Shown one piece after another: positions 32,055-42,626 of a stretch of 64,000 nt of DNA. A program made the translations under genes and the position numbers. The notes under the pieces were generated by a model, which was not told where the DNA came from, did no database searches, and worked only from the letters and a program-made list of their open reading frames with translations. Origin of the DNA: Gentiana macrophylla (taxonomy: Eukaryota > Streptophyta > Magnoliopsida > Gentianales > Gentianaceae); NCBI GenBank assembly GCA_026214975.1, contig CM047806.1:79965599-80029598 (forward strand), in the 5' to 3' direction. Position 1 is the stretch's first letter. Every line of letters starts with the position of its first letter.

Positions 32055-32410
32055 GCCACTAACTTGGCTTTGTATCTCTCATTGTCTCCATGTTTTGTGG
32101 TCTTGACCTTATACACCCACTTTGACCCAATGAAATTGGCATTTCCAGGTCTAGGTACTAGGTCTCATGTTTCATTCTGATATAGAGCCTGCATTTCATC
32201 TTCCATAGCCTTCTACCAGTTAGGATCCTTCTGAGCTTCCCTCCAGTTCTTTGGTTCTGTAATAGTGTGAGTAACCAAAGTTGCATAATCCTACGGATAT
32301 GAAAGAGGTCTCATGTTTCTGACAGGTCTCTGAGTTGGTTATGAGTCTGCATCAGCATCTACTTGTTCAGACACATTAGGTGAGGTAGGCACATGAGGAC
32401 TATTTACTTG
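32055..32410 (-). pseudogene. Cop2 pol, RT N-terminal part and linker
   Basis: Minus-strand continuation of Cop2 beyond Ath2. Broken frames encode an AMEDEMQALYQNE-like segment, the LVPRPGNANFIGSKWVYKVK block and ERYKA, the standard start of copia RT, with stops at several points (for example near 32170 and 32215). The GCCAC duplication lies in the ARLVA block. Toward 32410 the integrase-RT linker begins and is cut by a copia LTR on the plus strand. Confidence 0.85.
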
Positions 32411-33059
32411 TGTTAGGAACATTTTATTGTGTTTTGATGAAGGCCATACTAGGTGTTATAGCAAGCCTGAAATTTGTTAGAAATCTTTGTATAAGTCTTT
32501 ACTTAGAGTCTGACATGTTGTATAAGTTGATTCAAACAAGTATTTTACTAGTTGGTCGGATGGCCAAGTAAAACAGAAATCCAGCAGAGTGAAATCAGCC
32601 AAGTACCAGCAGAGAAGCATGAAGACATTATGGTCTGACTTATAACCAGGGAAGTCTATGATGACCTTGGATAAGTCTAAGTTATATCTCAAGTGATGAA
32701 ATTCATTGTTAAATATGGTGTACACTGATCTCATGCATTTCAAGGATCAGTTTAGTTCAAGGACTCTTGTAAACTCAAAGAAATCAAGAGAGCAATGAAC
32801 CGGCAAAGCAAACTGTCTATCGGCTGAGTAAAAACGAAGCAGTGAAGGAAGATCTAAAACACTCAACCGTTGAAGTAACAACCAAGTGAAGAGATAGCGG
32901 AGTAAACTACACTTGTTCAGATTATGAAAAATAAGGAAGATTCAGAGGATCAAGCATTCAATGCACAATCAATCAAGAATCAATCAAGGATGGATTTTAT
33001 GATATACATTTGAAGAAAATCCGATCAATGAAATGAAGGAGAATAACATTGAGGGGGAA
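32411..33059 (+). repeat. Copia LTR fragment cut by Ath4
   Basis: Begins TGTTAGGAACATTTTATTGTG and matches, in the opposite direction, the first half of the Cop4 LTR (down from 59472). It stops at 33059 where Ath4 enters; the Cop4 LTR shows the missing continuation (TCAAGAATTAAATC after GAGGGGAA). No PPT precedes it, so it is a 5' or solo LTR. The rest is not found on the other side of Ath4. Confidence 0.8.
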
Positions 33060-34303
33060 TGATGACGGTTAATATAGTCTATCCTGCGGCATGAACATTC
33101 TATCCATTATGAGCTAAAATAGTTGTTTCGACCTATAAATATGAACCATTTGAGTTGAATATCATATGTCGGTTTCGTGAATCGAGAAATCTGCACTTAG
33201 CGTTTATTTTCCCTATTTTGATATCATTTCGTGCGTTATTTGATTATTTTCAGGACATGAAATATTGGGCTGAGCATGATGGACGAATCTGGAGTGGACT
33301 GAATGAAAGGAATGGGCCTAGGGGTATTCCAGAACATCCCAAGTTAAGTCGGTTGAAGAAAAGGACAAAAGTACCCACGGTAACCCGGGAGGCGGTGCCG
33401 ACTTACCGAGGACCCGGATCCTTCTGAAACGCGTTTTTTCTGGGACGAAGGGTAGAACAAGATGTTCCCAAGTTGGTTTAGATAGCTATAATAAGAGGCT
33501 TCGCCTCAGAACACAAGGGTACAATTTTCAAGACAACTATTATGCAATAAAAGTTCTTTGTTCTTTATTTTATTTATTTAATGAGTTCTGGTCATAGAGA
33601 CGACAGAGTCACCGCCTAGGGAGAGATCTGAGGGAGATGTACGCTTGTCTTCGAGGGTATGATTTTCTGTCTTTTCCAAGATGTAGATCTATCATTGTTC
33701 TATTTGACTAGTATGTTTTAATTACTTTTTTAGTTTAATTATGTAGTAGTTAGTTTATTTTACCCTATGTGTTATAGATCTGATTCATTGGTGAAGAAAT
33801 CATGAGATAGTAGTTGTGTTCTTCAGATCTGCGACGGTCTATATCGTTAGATATGAATACCTAGTAAATTACTAATTCATGATAATCGGCGCCAGCTACG
33901 TTGATCGATAGATTTAATTACATGTTTTTAGCCTGATCAACTATTTGCTCTACTACCATTGTCGGAGTAGATAGGGTTAGGAGTTGTACCCGTAGCTGAA
34001 CAATGAATAAATTCATCAATGGGGAGGACGGTTGCATGTGTGGGGGGAATAACTAATTACTCAAAATTTAACTAATACATTAGAAACTCTAGTTTGCTTC
34101 GTTGAACTTGCATAATCTTGCTAGTTGACTGTTATTGAATTTACTACTGTCTACAATATAGTTGGTCGTAGACCGTTATCGTGACAAGCTCAATCTTGAT
34201 AATTAGACGTTCTTACGAGTCTATGTGGGATCGACCTTGATTTGCCAGTACTCTACTACGATAAACCTAGAACTATTGGTAGTAAGTGCCTTGCACGCGA
34301 TCA
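33060..34303 (+). repeat. Ath4 5' LTR with internal deletion
   Basis: Compared with the 3' LTR it lacks about 207 bp (present at roughly 42381-42587) at position 33948. That segment is present in related LTRs of Ath1 and Ath3, so this is a loss. Near 33377-33411 is an inverted structure, CGGTAACCCGGG...TTACCGAGG. It ends ACGCGATCA. Confidence 0.85.
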
Positions 34304-34310
34304 AGATTTT

Positions 34311-34328
34311 TGGCGCCATTTCTGGGGA
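34311..34328 (+). promoter_or_regulatory. Ath4 primer-binding site, mutated
   Basis: TGGCGCCATTTCTGGGGA differs at three of 18 positions from the tRNA-Asp complement seen in Ath2, Ath3 and Ath5. The CCA-pairing end is intact. Confidence 0.8.
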
Positions 34329-34639
34329 CTCATGTCAAGAATACTTTGTATTTAAGATTTAGTTTTTTGTATATATTTGAGTCTGTTTAATCATGTTTTT
34401 TTAGAGTCTGTTTATACTGAAGTCATACAGTATTGATTGTGTTTAAAATGTGGAAAAATTGCTTCCGGTTTACCGAGGGGTACGCCGATAAACCGAGGGT
34501 CCCAGTTTCAACAGAATCATTTATGTCAATTCTGAGTCGAGTCTGTAGTCAGGGTCTATATTTTTGAGTCTGCCAGGCATGTGTAATAGACGCCGAGGCA
34601 AGTCACTAACCTTTTTATTTTCTTTTTGTGTCTTGTAGT
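34329..34639 (+). other. Ath4 leader
   Basis: Non-coding, T-rich. Carries CCGGTTTACCGAG (34465-34477) and CCGATAAACCGAG (34485-34497), the Ath4 version of the repeated palindrome. Confidence 0.6.
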
Positions 34640-36427
34640 ATGCTACACATAGTTCAGCAGCCAAACTCGAGAGATTCATACCTGAGATTGAAAATTTTGC
34701 TAGACAAAAGAGAAAGGAAACTCGAGAGAGATCTATAAGGCTGGCGGATGACGTGATTTCACATGAAGGAGATCACAGCGAGAGAGAAAAAGAAGATATA
34801 GAAATCGACATGGCACAGAACGGACAGAATGGACAGAATGGAACAGGAGTTGGGGTACAAGCAGATAGGAAAACTCTACAGAGTTATGCAATGCCGAAGT
34901 TCTAGCAATTCGTGCCAGCAATTGTTCAGCCTGAGGATGCAGCTGGGTATTTCACCTGAAACTGAATGTGATACAAATGGTGACTAATTAAACTACCTTT
35001 CATGGATTAAATGAATGAAGATCCTAGTGTGCACGCCACCAACTTTCTGGAGATAGTCAGCATGGTTGAGCCAGCAGGAGTACCAGGAGACAACATCAAG
35101 TTGAAATTGTTTCCATTCACTCTGAAGGACAAAGCGAAGATATAGTTATTGTCTCTAGCACCAGGATCGATCCAAACTTGGACCGATCTATTACAGAAGT
35201 TTATGAATAAGAACTGCCCACCTGTGAAGTCACTACGGATGAGACAAGTGATCGTGATTTTAATGCAGAAACCAACTACAACCTTTGAAAAAGCTTGGGA
35301 AAGATTTAAGGAAGCACAGAGGAGATGCCCTCACCATGATATCACTTTGCCCATACGGATGCATAGTTTTTATCACATATTGCGGCCAAGTGAACAAATG
35401 AGAGTTGATTCATCAAGCAACGGATGTTTTGCGTTGCTATCACCAGAAGAAGCCAAAGAGAAATTAGAGCAAATACCACTGATAAGTCAATGGGGAACGC
35501 ATCAAACTGAAACGGCCAATGTAGCTGAAGGCGTATTTGGAGAAGATACTTCTCAAAATATCTTATACCAGCTAATGGCGATGAATTAGAAGATAGATGG
35601 CATGCAAGGTCAGAGAGCCAAGGTTGACAAAGTTCAAGAGATTGAAGCAACCAACACTGAGGACATGAACTATATAGAGAGGCAAGGAAATCCTTATGGG
35701 GGCGGATATCACCCAGGTTCATGACCACCCTGGTTTTAGATGAAGTGACCCTACTGGGGGTTTTCGACAAAGTGATTCTAATGGTGGAGAGAGACCGAGA
35801 CAAGCTGGTGAATTCATGCCTCAGCTCAACAAGTCCGGTGGTTGGGAAGTGGCCATGGATAAAATAAGCTCAACTGTGACCGAAACGGTCAATCAACTTA
35901 CGAAATCCATGACTGAACTGAATACAAACTTCACCACTTATTGTTAGAAAAATGATACAAGACTGACCAATCAAGAAGCTTTAGTGCAGAATATGTCACA
36001 CCAAGTGGGACAGATTGCAGAACAAGTGTCAGCCCATCCTCCGAGAGGATTGCCAAGTAATACTGAGAAGAATCTGAAGGACGTCAATGAAATCATGACT
36101 AGAAGCAGAAAGGAACTACCTGGAGCAGTTATACCAACTGTCCAGGAAGAATCAGAAATTATTCAGCAACAAAACGCAATAGAATCTAGAGAAAAAGAGG
36201 GTCCGGTAAACCGGGACACTACTCCGGTAAACCGAGAGTCTGAAAATTCAGCAGACAAGCAGACGGAGCAGCAGCAGTCAGCAGGTAAGTCTTCACAAAC
36301 TGTAACTATTAATGCTGCTACTTTACCCTATCCCCCACGGAAATATAAGCCGAATATTGATGATGCGCGTTATAAAAAGTTTATAGAGATGTTTAAAAAG
36401 TCTCAAGTGAATATACCTTTGGTATAA
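34640..36427 (+). pseudogene. Ath4 gag, broken
   Basis: A start codon at 34640 (MLHIVQQPNS) opens gag, but stops and shifts interrupt it at several points before 35148. 35149-35589 is open and holds the capsid core (IQTWTDLLQKFMNKNCPP, FEKAWERFKEAQRRCPHHD, FYHILRPSEQMRVDSSSNG). A stop at 35587 and further breaks follow; 35984-36427 is the Gln/Glu-rich C-terminal part ending before protease. Within it, at 36203-36214 and 36224-36236, are two copies of the CCGGTAAACCGG palindrome, encoding part of a Pro/Val/Asn/Arg-rich repeat. No CCHC knuckle is visible. Confidence 0.85.
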
Positions 36428-37680
36428 GCTCTTGCTGGAATGCCAGAGTATCCGAAATTCTTGAAAGAAGCAATTTCTACCAAAAGGAAATTGTTAGACA
36501 TTGAGACTATATGCCTTAACGAGGAATGCTCGACAGTTTTGCAATGCAAACTGCCTCCCAAGTGTAAAGAACCTGGGAGCTTCCTCATACCATGCACAAT
36601 TGGAGGACTATGCCTAAATAAAGCATTGTGTGATCTTGGAGCCAGTGTCAATCTAATGCCACTCTCTCTCTCTTTCATAAGTTAGGCATGAAAGAGCTGA
36701 ATGAAACATCTATAACCCTTCAATTAGCAGATAGGTCAATGAAGCAACCTTGTGGAGTGGCGGAGGATGTACTGGTAAAAGTTGATAAGTTTGTATTCCC
36801 TATAGATTTTGTAGTACTAGACATGGAAGCTAATCACGATGTTCCATTAATCTTAGGAAGACCTTTCCTAGCTACAAGTAAAACATTGATAGATGTTCAT
36901 AAGGGTGAGCTGATTCTGAGAGTGAATGAGGACAAAGTAGTGTTCAATGTGATGAATTCGATGAGATATGCTCAATATGAAGAAGAAGCATGCTACATGC
37001 TAGATGCCATAGACGAACTTGATTTAGAATTATATCAGCAAGTGGCACTTGACCCTGAAGTAGCAAAGACTTTTCTCCTGAAGGATGAGGAAAGTTATGA
37101 GGAAACCTGGCATGGGTGTAGTGAAGGTCAAGTGAGAGAAATAGAGCCTATATCTTCTGTGGATTTTGGAGGAACCATTCATAGACCTTCGTGGCACAAG
37201 TTCTTTGACTTAGAATTGACTGGTAAGCTATTAAGATCATCATTAGAGGAGCCACCAAGGAACTTAACATTAAAACCTTTGCCATCTCACCTAAAGTACG
37301 TGTACTTACAAAATTATACTCTCCCCCTTATAATTTCATCGTTATTATCACCTTTAGAGGAGGAGAAGCTTTTAAGAGTACTGAGAGAGCACAAGGGAGC
37401 GTTTGGGTGGACGGTTGCAGATATTAGAGGAATAAGCCCGTCGGTGTGCATGCATAAGATCTCTATAGACCCTGAGAAGAAAACAGTAGCACAACCTCAA
37501 AGGTGGTTGACGCCACAACTAAAGGATGTTGTTAAGGAAGAGATCATAAAGATGTTGGAGATGGGAATCATTTTCCCAATTGCAAACAGTGAGTGGGTAA
37601 GCCCGATTCATGTGGTACCCAAGAAAGGAGGATTCAATGTCCCACCTAATGAGTTTGATGAATTAGTCCCTAGAGACTAA
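36428..37680 (+). pseudogene. Ath4 protease and RT N-terminus
   Basis: 36440-36685 encodes the start of the aspartic protease with CDLGASVNLMPLSL; the DLGAS form is common in Athila. A frame change at the Leu-rich SLSFI site leads to 36688-37680 (330 codons): the rest of protease with VPLILGRPFLATSKTLID, an acidic linker, then RT lead-in LKPLPSHLKYVYLQ, GWTVADIRGISPSVCMHKI, EEIIKMLEMGIIFPIANSEW and VSPIHVVPKKGG. It ends with a stop at 37678-37680 after LVPRD. The next motif (HRVCIDFRKLND-like) follows in another frame. Confidence 0.88.
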
Positions 37681-38162
37681 TTACTGGACATCGAGTTTGC
37701 ATAGACTTCAGGAAACTAAATGATGCAACTCGTAAAGATCATTTTCCCCCACCATTCATTGATCAGATGTTGGAAAGATTAAGCGGTCATGCTTTTTATT
37801 GTTTTTTAGATGAATTTTCTGGTTATTAGCAAATCCATATTGCCCTTTGAGGACCGAGAGAAGACAACTTTCACATGTCCCTATGGAACGTTTGCATACA
37901 ATCGCATGCCTTTTGGGTTATGTAATGCACCAGCAACTTTCCAAAGGTGCATGATGTCGTTATTTGCGGACATGGTGGAGGATTTTCTAGAGATTTTCAT
38001 GGATGATTTCTTCGTATTTGGAGATAGCTTGTATAAATGCTTGGACATTTTGAGTAAAGTGCTAAAAAGATGTGAAGAGACCAACCTTGTACTTAACTGG
38101 GAATATGCCATTTCATGGTTATAGAAGGAATAGTGTTGGGTCATAGGATTTCAAAGAAATGA
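37681..38162 (+). pseudogene. Ath4 RT palm domain, broken
   Basis: 37681-37809 carries the first palm motif and the PPFIDQMLERL region in a shifted frame. 37810-38124 is open: TFTCPYGTFAYNRMPFGLCN, then FMDDFFVFG, where the normally conserved Ser after DDF is Phe, and CEETNLVLNWE. It is lost at 38100-38162, where the KCHFM segment should follow. Both catalytic Asp residues of the active site are present. Confidence 0.88.
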
Positions 38163-38789
38163 ATGGAAGTTGATAGAGCAAAGATAGAGGTGATAGAGAA
38201 GTTACCCCCTCGAACGAACTTAAAAATGTTGCGAGCCTTTCTTGGCCACACAGGATTCTATAGGGGGTTTATCAAGGACTTCTCTAAAATCTCTAGACCT
38301 TTGACGGAATTACTTGCAAAGGATGTACCCTTTGTATTTGGAGAAGAATGTAAGAAAGCATTCAACACATTGAAGCAAATGCTTATAACCGCCCCAATTC
38401 TGGTAGCCCCGGATTGGAATAAACCTTTTGAGCTTATGTGTGATGCAAGCGACACGGCAGTTGGAGCAGCCCTAGGACAAAGAGAGGATAAAATTTTTAA
38501 GCCTATCTATTACGCCAGTCGTACCCTTAACAGCGCCCAGAGGAATTATGCAACTACAGAGAAGGAACTCTTAGCTGTCATTTTTGCATTTGACAAGTTT
38601 CGACCTTATCTGATAGGATCGAAAGTCACTGTATTCACTAACCACGCAGCTTTGAAATACTTTCTAACCAAGCAAGACTCCAAGCCGAGATTGTTGAGAT
38701 GGATTCTACTCTTACAAGAGTTTGATGCTGAGATTAAAGATAAAAAAAAAGATCTGAGAACGAGGTGGCTGATCACATGTCACGATTAA
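38163..38789 (+). pseudogene. Ath4 RT end and RNase H
   Basis: An open frame of 208 codons with [32 protein letters not shown], then RNase [29 protein letters not shown] and [12 protein letters not shown], where the usual catalytic-site TDH reads TNH, probably abolishing activity. The frame is lost in a run of eight A at 38741-38749 just before the closing VADHLSRL motif. Confidence 0.88.
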
Positions 38790-39715
38790 CTTTGCTAGAA
38801 GAAGAGCAACCGTCTGAGATCAAGGAAAGCTTTCTTGATGAACAACTTTTTGCCATCTAAGTGGTAGCTCGAGTTGAATCTCAGTCCCGACAACATATAT
38901 CAAGAGTGGGTAAGGTATACCCTTGGTTTGTGAATTATTTAGCCGGAAGGTACCTACCACCGGAATTCACGAATGCGGATAAGAAGAAGTTTTTCACATA
39001 GCTGAAGTATTTTCATTGGGACGATCCCTACCTATACAAATTGTGCCCTGATGCCATTCTTAGGAGATGCATCCATGATGATGAGATTCCAAGTATTTTG
39101 CACATGTGTCATTCTAGAGAAGCTGAAGGTCATTATGGGCCAGACAAGACAGCAGCAAAGGTACTGCAGTGTGGATTCTATTGGCCAACAATTCATAAAT
39201 ATGCTTATGAGTTTACAAGAGCCTATCATTCCTGTCAAATGACCGGTAATATTTCTAAGCGGAACGAGATGCCACTGTACAGTATCTTAGAAGTGGATTT
39301 ATTCGGGTTATGTGGAATTCATTTTGTTGGGCCATTCACATCATCAGAATCAAATTGTTACATCTTGGTAGCAGTTGATTATGTTTCCAAATGGGTGGAA
39401 GCTATAGCTTCACCTACTAACATTGATACGGTTGTCCTGAGGTTTCTTAAGAAAAACATTTTGGCGAGGTTTGGAGTGCCCAGAGCCCTAATTAGTGATG
39501 GAGGGAGTCACTTCTATAATAGGTTGTTAGAGAAGTTGATGATGAGATATGGGGTTAGAAAAAATATTGCAGCATCATATCACCCAGACGAGTGGACAAG
39601 TAGAAGTCACGAACAGAGAGATTTAAAGGATATTAGAGAAGAACATGAATCCCACGAAGAAAGATTGGTCTTTGAAATTAGATTACGCTCTTTGGGCGTA
39701 CAGATTAGCTTATAG
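38790..39715 (+). pseudogene. Ath4 integrase zinc finger and core
   Basis: 38790-39040 holds the RNase H-integrase linker with stops. 39041-39715 is open: RCIHDDEIPSILHMCH, the HHCC residues (MCHSREAEGHYGP ... YHSCQ, where the first Cys of the pair is replaced by His), first Asp at FGLCGIHFVGPF, where the catalytic D reads H, second Asp at ALISDGGSHF. The Glu motif region is shifted out of frame near 39590. Two lost catalytic features make this integrase inactive. Confidence 0.85.
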
Positions 39716-40205
39716 GACCACGATTAGGATGTCACCATACATGATAGTGTTTGGAAAAGCATGTCATTTACCGGTAGAACTCGAGCATCGAGTGCTATGG
39801 GCTGCATGATTTCTAAACATGGATGAGAATTTAGCCGATAAAAAGAGGATGCTAGAGATGAATAGATTGGAGGAGTTTAGACTTAAAGCGTATGAAAATG
39901 CAAAGATTTACAAGGAAAGAATGAAGCATCTGCACGATAAAAATATTCTGAACCGCACGTTTCAAGTTGGAGATAAAGTGCTGGTGTATAATTCATGTCT
40001 TCATCTTTTTCCTGGGAAGTTAAACTCTATATGGTATGGACCACATGTAGTCACAAAAGTCTTCAATTTAGGTGCGTGTGAAGTTAGACATGAATACTCA
40101 GGGCAAACTTTCCCAATTAACGGCCACAGACTGAAGCATTGCCTAGAGCACAAGTATAACCCTGAGTTGGAAGTCTTTACGTTGACAGAGCCAGAATATG
40201 AATAA
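39716..40205 (+). pseudogene. Ath4 integrase C-terminal domain
   Basis: A short broken stretch with the [20 protein letters not shown] block in another frame is followed by the open frame 39819-40205: LEEFRLKAYENAKIYKER, FQVGDKVLVYNS, PGKLNSIWYGPHVV and FPINGHRLKH. It aligns with the Ath1 C-terminus (1978-2316) and ends at a matching place. No Cys-rich tail as in Ath2 and Ath5. Confidence 0.87.
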
Positions 40206-41491
40206 AGGAGCCCTATTAGTACAGTCGAGCTGGCGACTATAAATTCAGAACTATTTCTAAAACCCTTATTTATTACTTTTGTTTATTTTATTTTGAGTCA
40301 ATAAAGTAGCATGATAATCGCAAGGTTTTTTTCATCACATACATCTTCAATCACTTGGCTAGAGATATATGTGGTTTTTTCATTCATGATTCTCATGTGA
40401 TAAAAGTTTTCACATCTTTCTTAGGCCGATAAAAGAATAAAGTGGCTTAAACAGTTTTTCCGCAATCCTCCGGTATGCACAATTACCGCCACCCTATTTT
40501 CTTATTTCCCTACGCATGTTACTCACAGTTTTTGGAAGAATTTGGTAAAGCATGTAACAACTTGGAGGAGGAATGACCTAGGAGCTAATGATTCTGCTCT
40601 GAGATTCGTTTTGACTCAGCCGACATTTCCAAAGCTAAGTACTTTTTCTTATTTTATTATTAGTCATTGGGGACAATGTCTATAGTAAGTGGGGGGTAGG
40701 CGTCTTAGCTGGATAATCGAAAATAGAAAAATGGAATGATTTTGAAAAATTTCAACACTGTTTTTAGCTTGCTTATTGCACGTTTTCGAGTAAGGAATCG
40801 GTAGAAAAGGCGCCCAATTTCAATTTGAAGTGAGCTATAGCATATTCAATTTGGTATGGAACAATGAGAATATGTTGTGTTGCATGAAGTTGTAACTTAT
40901 TAATTATTATTCTATCATTGCAATCAATATTTGAGCACATAATCTGAGTGAGAAAAGTTTAAGATTAGATGACAAATTGTTTTAACCGGGAATCATTATT
41001 TGTCTGTCTATATGCTTTAAAAAATTGTTGTAAGAAAAGGGAAGCAACTTGGATGACGAAAGGTAACCAGGGCAAACGGACTCGTGAGGGAAGCGAACTC
41101 GTATAAAAAGGGCACGACCCTCGCATAAAAAGAACATACGAGGACTTAAGAGCGATGCTCAGTCCCTGAGTCCGCCCGACCCGATTAAGGTACCATGTTG
41201 TGTAACCAAGTCTGAAGGCAAGATGACCGAGTGTGTGCCCAGGTAAGTTAAGATTGTGGGGTTAATACAACTTGGTTCTCTTCACGAATGCACTATCACG
41301 ACTGATTAATCACACGACACATTGATGCGTGGTAAGTAGTGATTAATGGGAAGCTTGTGGATTGTGGCTTAATGTATGATTCTGCCGGAAATCTTTATTG
41401 AATATGTGGTAGTTGATGGAGATTGTTCTTGGAGGCACATTCCGCCTTGATACGCTGCTCGCGGACACGCAAAAGGCTAGTGGGGGGTAGT
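40206..41491 (+). promoter_or_regulatory. Ath4 post-pol tract with two PPTs
   Basis: Non-coding. Internal PPT TAAGTGGGGGGTAGG at about 40686-40700 after GGGGACAATG. A long-range stem is possible between GGGCAAACGGACTC (near 41071-41084) and GAGTCCGCCCG (near 41168-41180). Terminal PPT GGCTAGTGGGGGGTAGT up to 41491. Confidence 0.7.
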
Positions 41492-42626
41492 TGATGACGG
41501 TTAAAATAGTCTATCCTACGGCATCAACATTCTATCCATTATGAGCTAAAAATAGTCGTTTCGACCTATAAATATGAACCATTTGAGTTGAATATCATAT
41601 GTCGGGTTCGTGAGTCGAGAAATCTGTAATTAGCGTTTATTTTCCCTATTTCGATATTATTTCGTGCGTTATTTGATTATTTTCAGGATACAAAATATTG
41701 GGCTGAGCATGATGGATGAATCTGGAGTGGACTGAATGAAAGGAATGGGCCTAGGGTATTCTGGAACATCCCAAGTTAAGTCGGCTGAAGAAAAAAGACA
41801 AAAGTACCCTCGGTAACCCGGGAGGCGGTACCGACTTACCGAGGACCCAGATCCATCTGAAACGCATTTTCTTGGACGAGGGGTAGAAATAGATGTTTCT
41901 AAGTTTGTTTAGATAGCTATGAATAAGAGGCTTCTCCTTAGAACACAAGTGTACAATTTTCAAGACAAATATTATGCAATAAAAGTTCTTTGTTCTTAAT
42001 TGTATTTATTTTATGAGTTCTGGTCGGAGAGACGATGGAGTCTCCATCTAGGGAGAGATCCTAGGGAGATCTACGCTCGTCTTCGAGGGTATGATTTTCT
42101 ATCTTTTCCAAGATATTGATCTATCGTTGTTCTATTCGACTAGTATGTTTTAATTGCTTATTTAGTTTAATTATGTAGTAGTTAGTTTATTTTACCCCTT
42201 GTGTTATAGATCTGATTCGTTGGTGAAGAAGTCATGAGATAGTAGTTGCATTCTTCAGGTCTGTGACGGTCTATATCGCTAGATCTGAATACCTAGTAAA
42301 TTACTAATTCATGATAATCGGTGCCAGCTACGTTGATCGATAGATTTAATTTACATGTTTTTAGCCAGATCAATTATTTGCATGTCATCGTCAACTAGCA
42401 TGAAATACGAATAGTGAAGTGCTATGTTTGGACATTATCTTAAATGGACCTTAGGAACGTGTTGATCAATGTCAAAAACTGTCTAGGCAGGTTTGCGGTA
42501 TGAGTTAGCGACCAATATCGGCAGCTCTAGTTCTTTATGCGTATGGGCTATTACGGACCAATTAAGGAGGGTAGCTTCCGTATAGATTGTCTACTACCAT
42601 TATCGGAGTAGATAGGGTTAGGAGTT
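41492..42626 (+). repeat. Ath4 3' LTR, truncated
   Basis: Matches the 5' LTR from TGATGACGG to TAGGGTTAGGAGTT and then stops; the expected GTACCCGTAGCTGAAC continuation is absent. U3 holds a symmetric structure: CTCGGTAA (about 41809) ... CGGTACCG (41826-41833) ... TTACCGAG (41836-41843). Confidence 0.87.

Larger units (their letters stand above)
33060..42626 (+). mobile_element. Ath4: Athila element of a third family, 3' LTR cut
   Basis: LTRs 33060-34303 and 41492-42626 begin TGATGACGGTTAAWATAGTC. Contains a mutated PBS, gag, protease, RT, RNase H, integrase, post-pol tract with two PPTs. The pol is Athila-like but clearly different from Ath2/Ath5 and closer to Ath1 ([20 protein letters not shown]). 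The 3' LTR ends abruptly at 42626 where Ath5 begins, so no target duplication can be checked. Confidence 0.9.
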
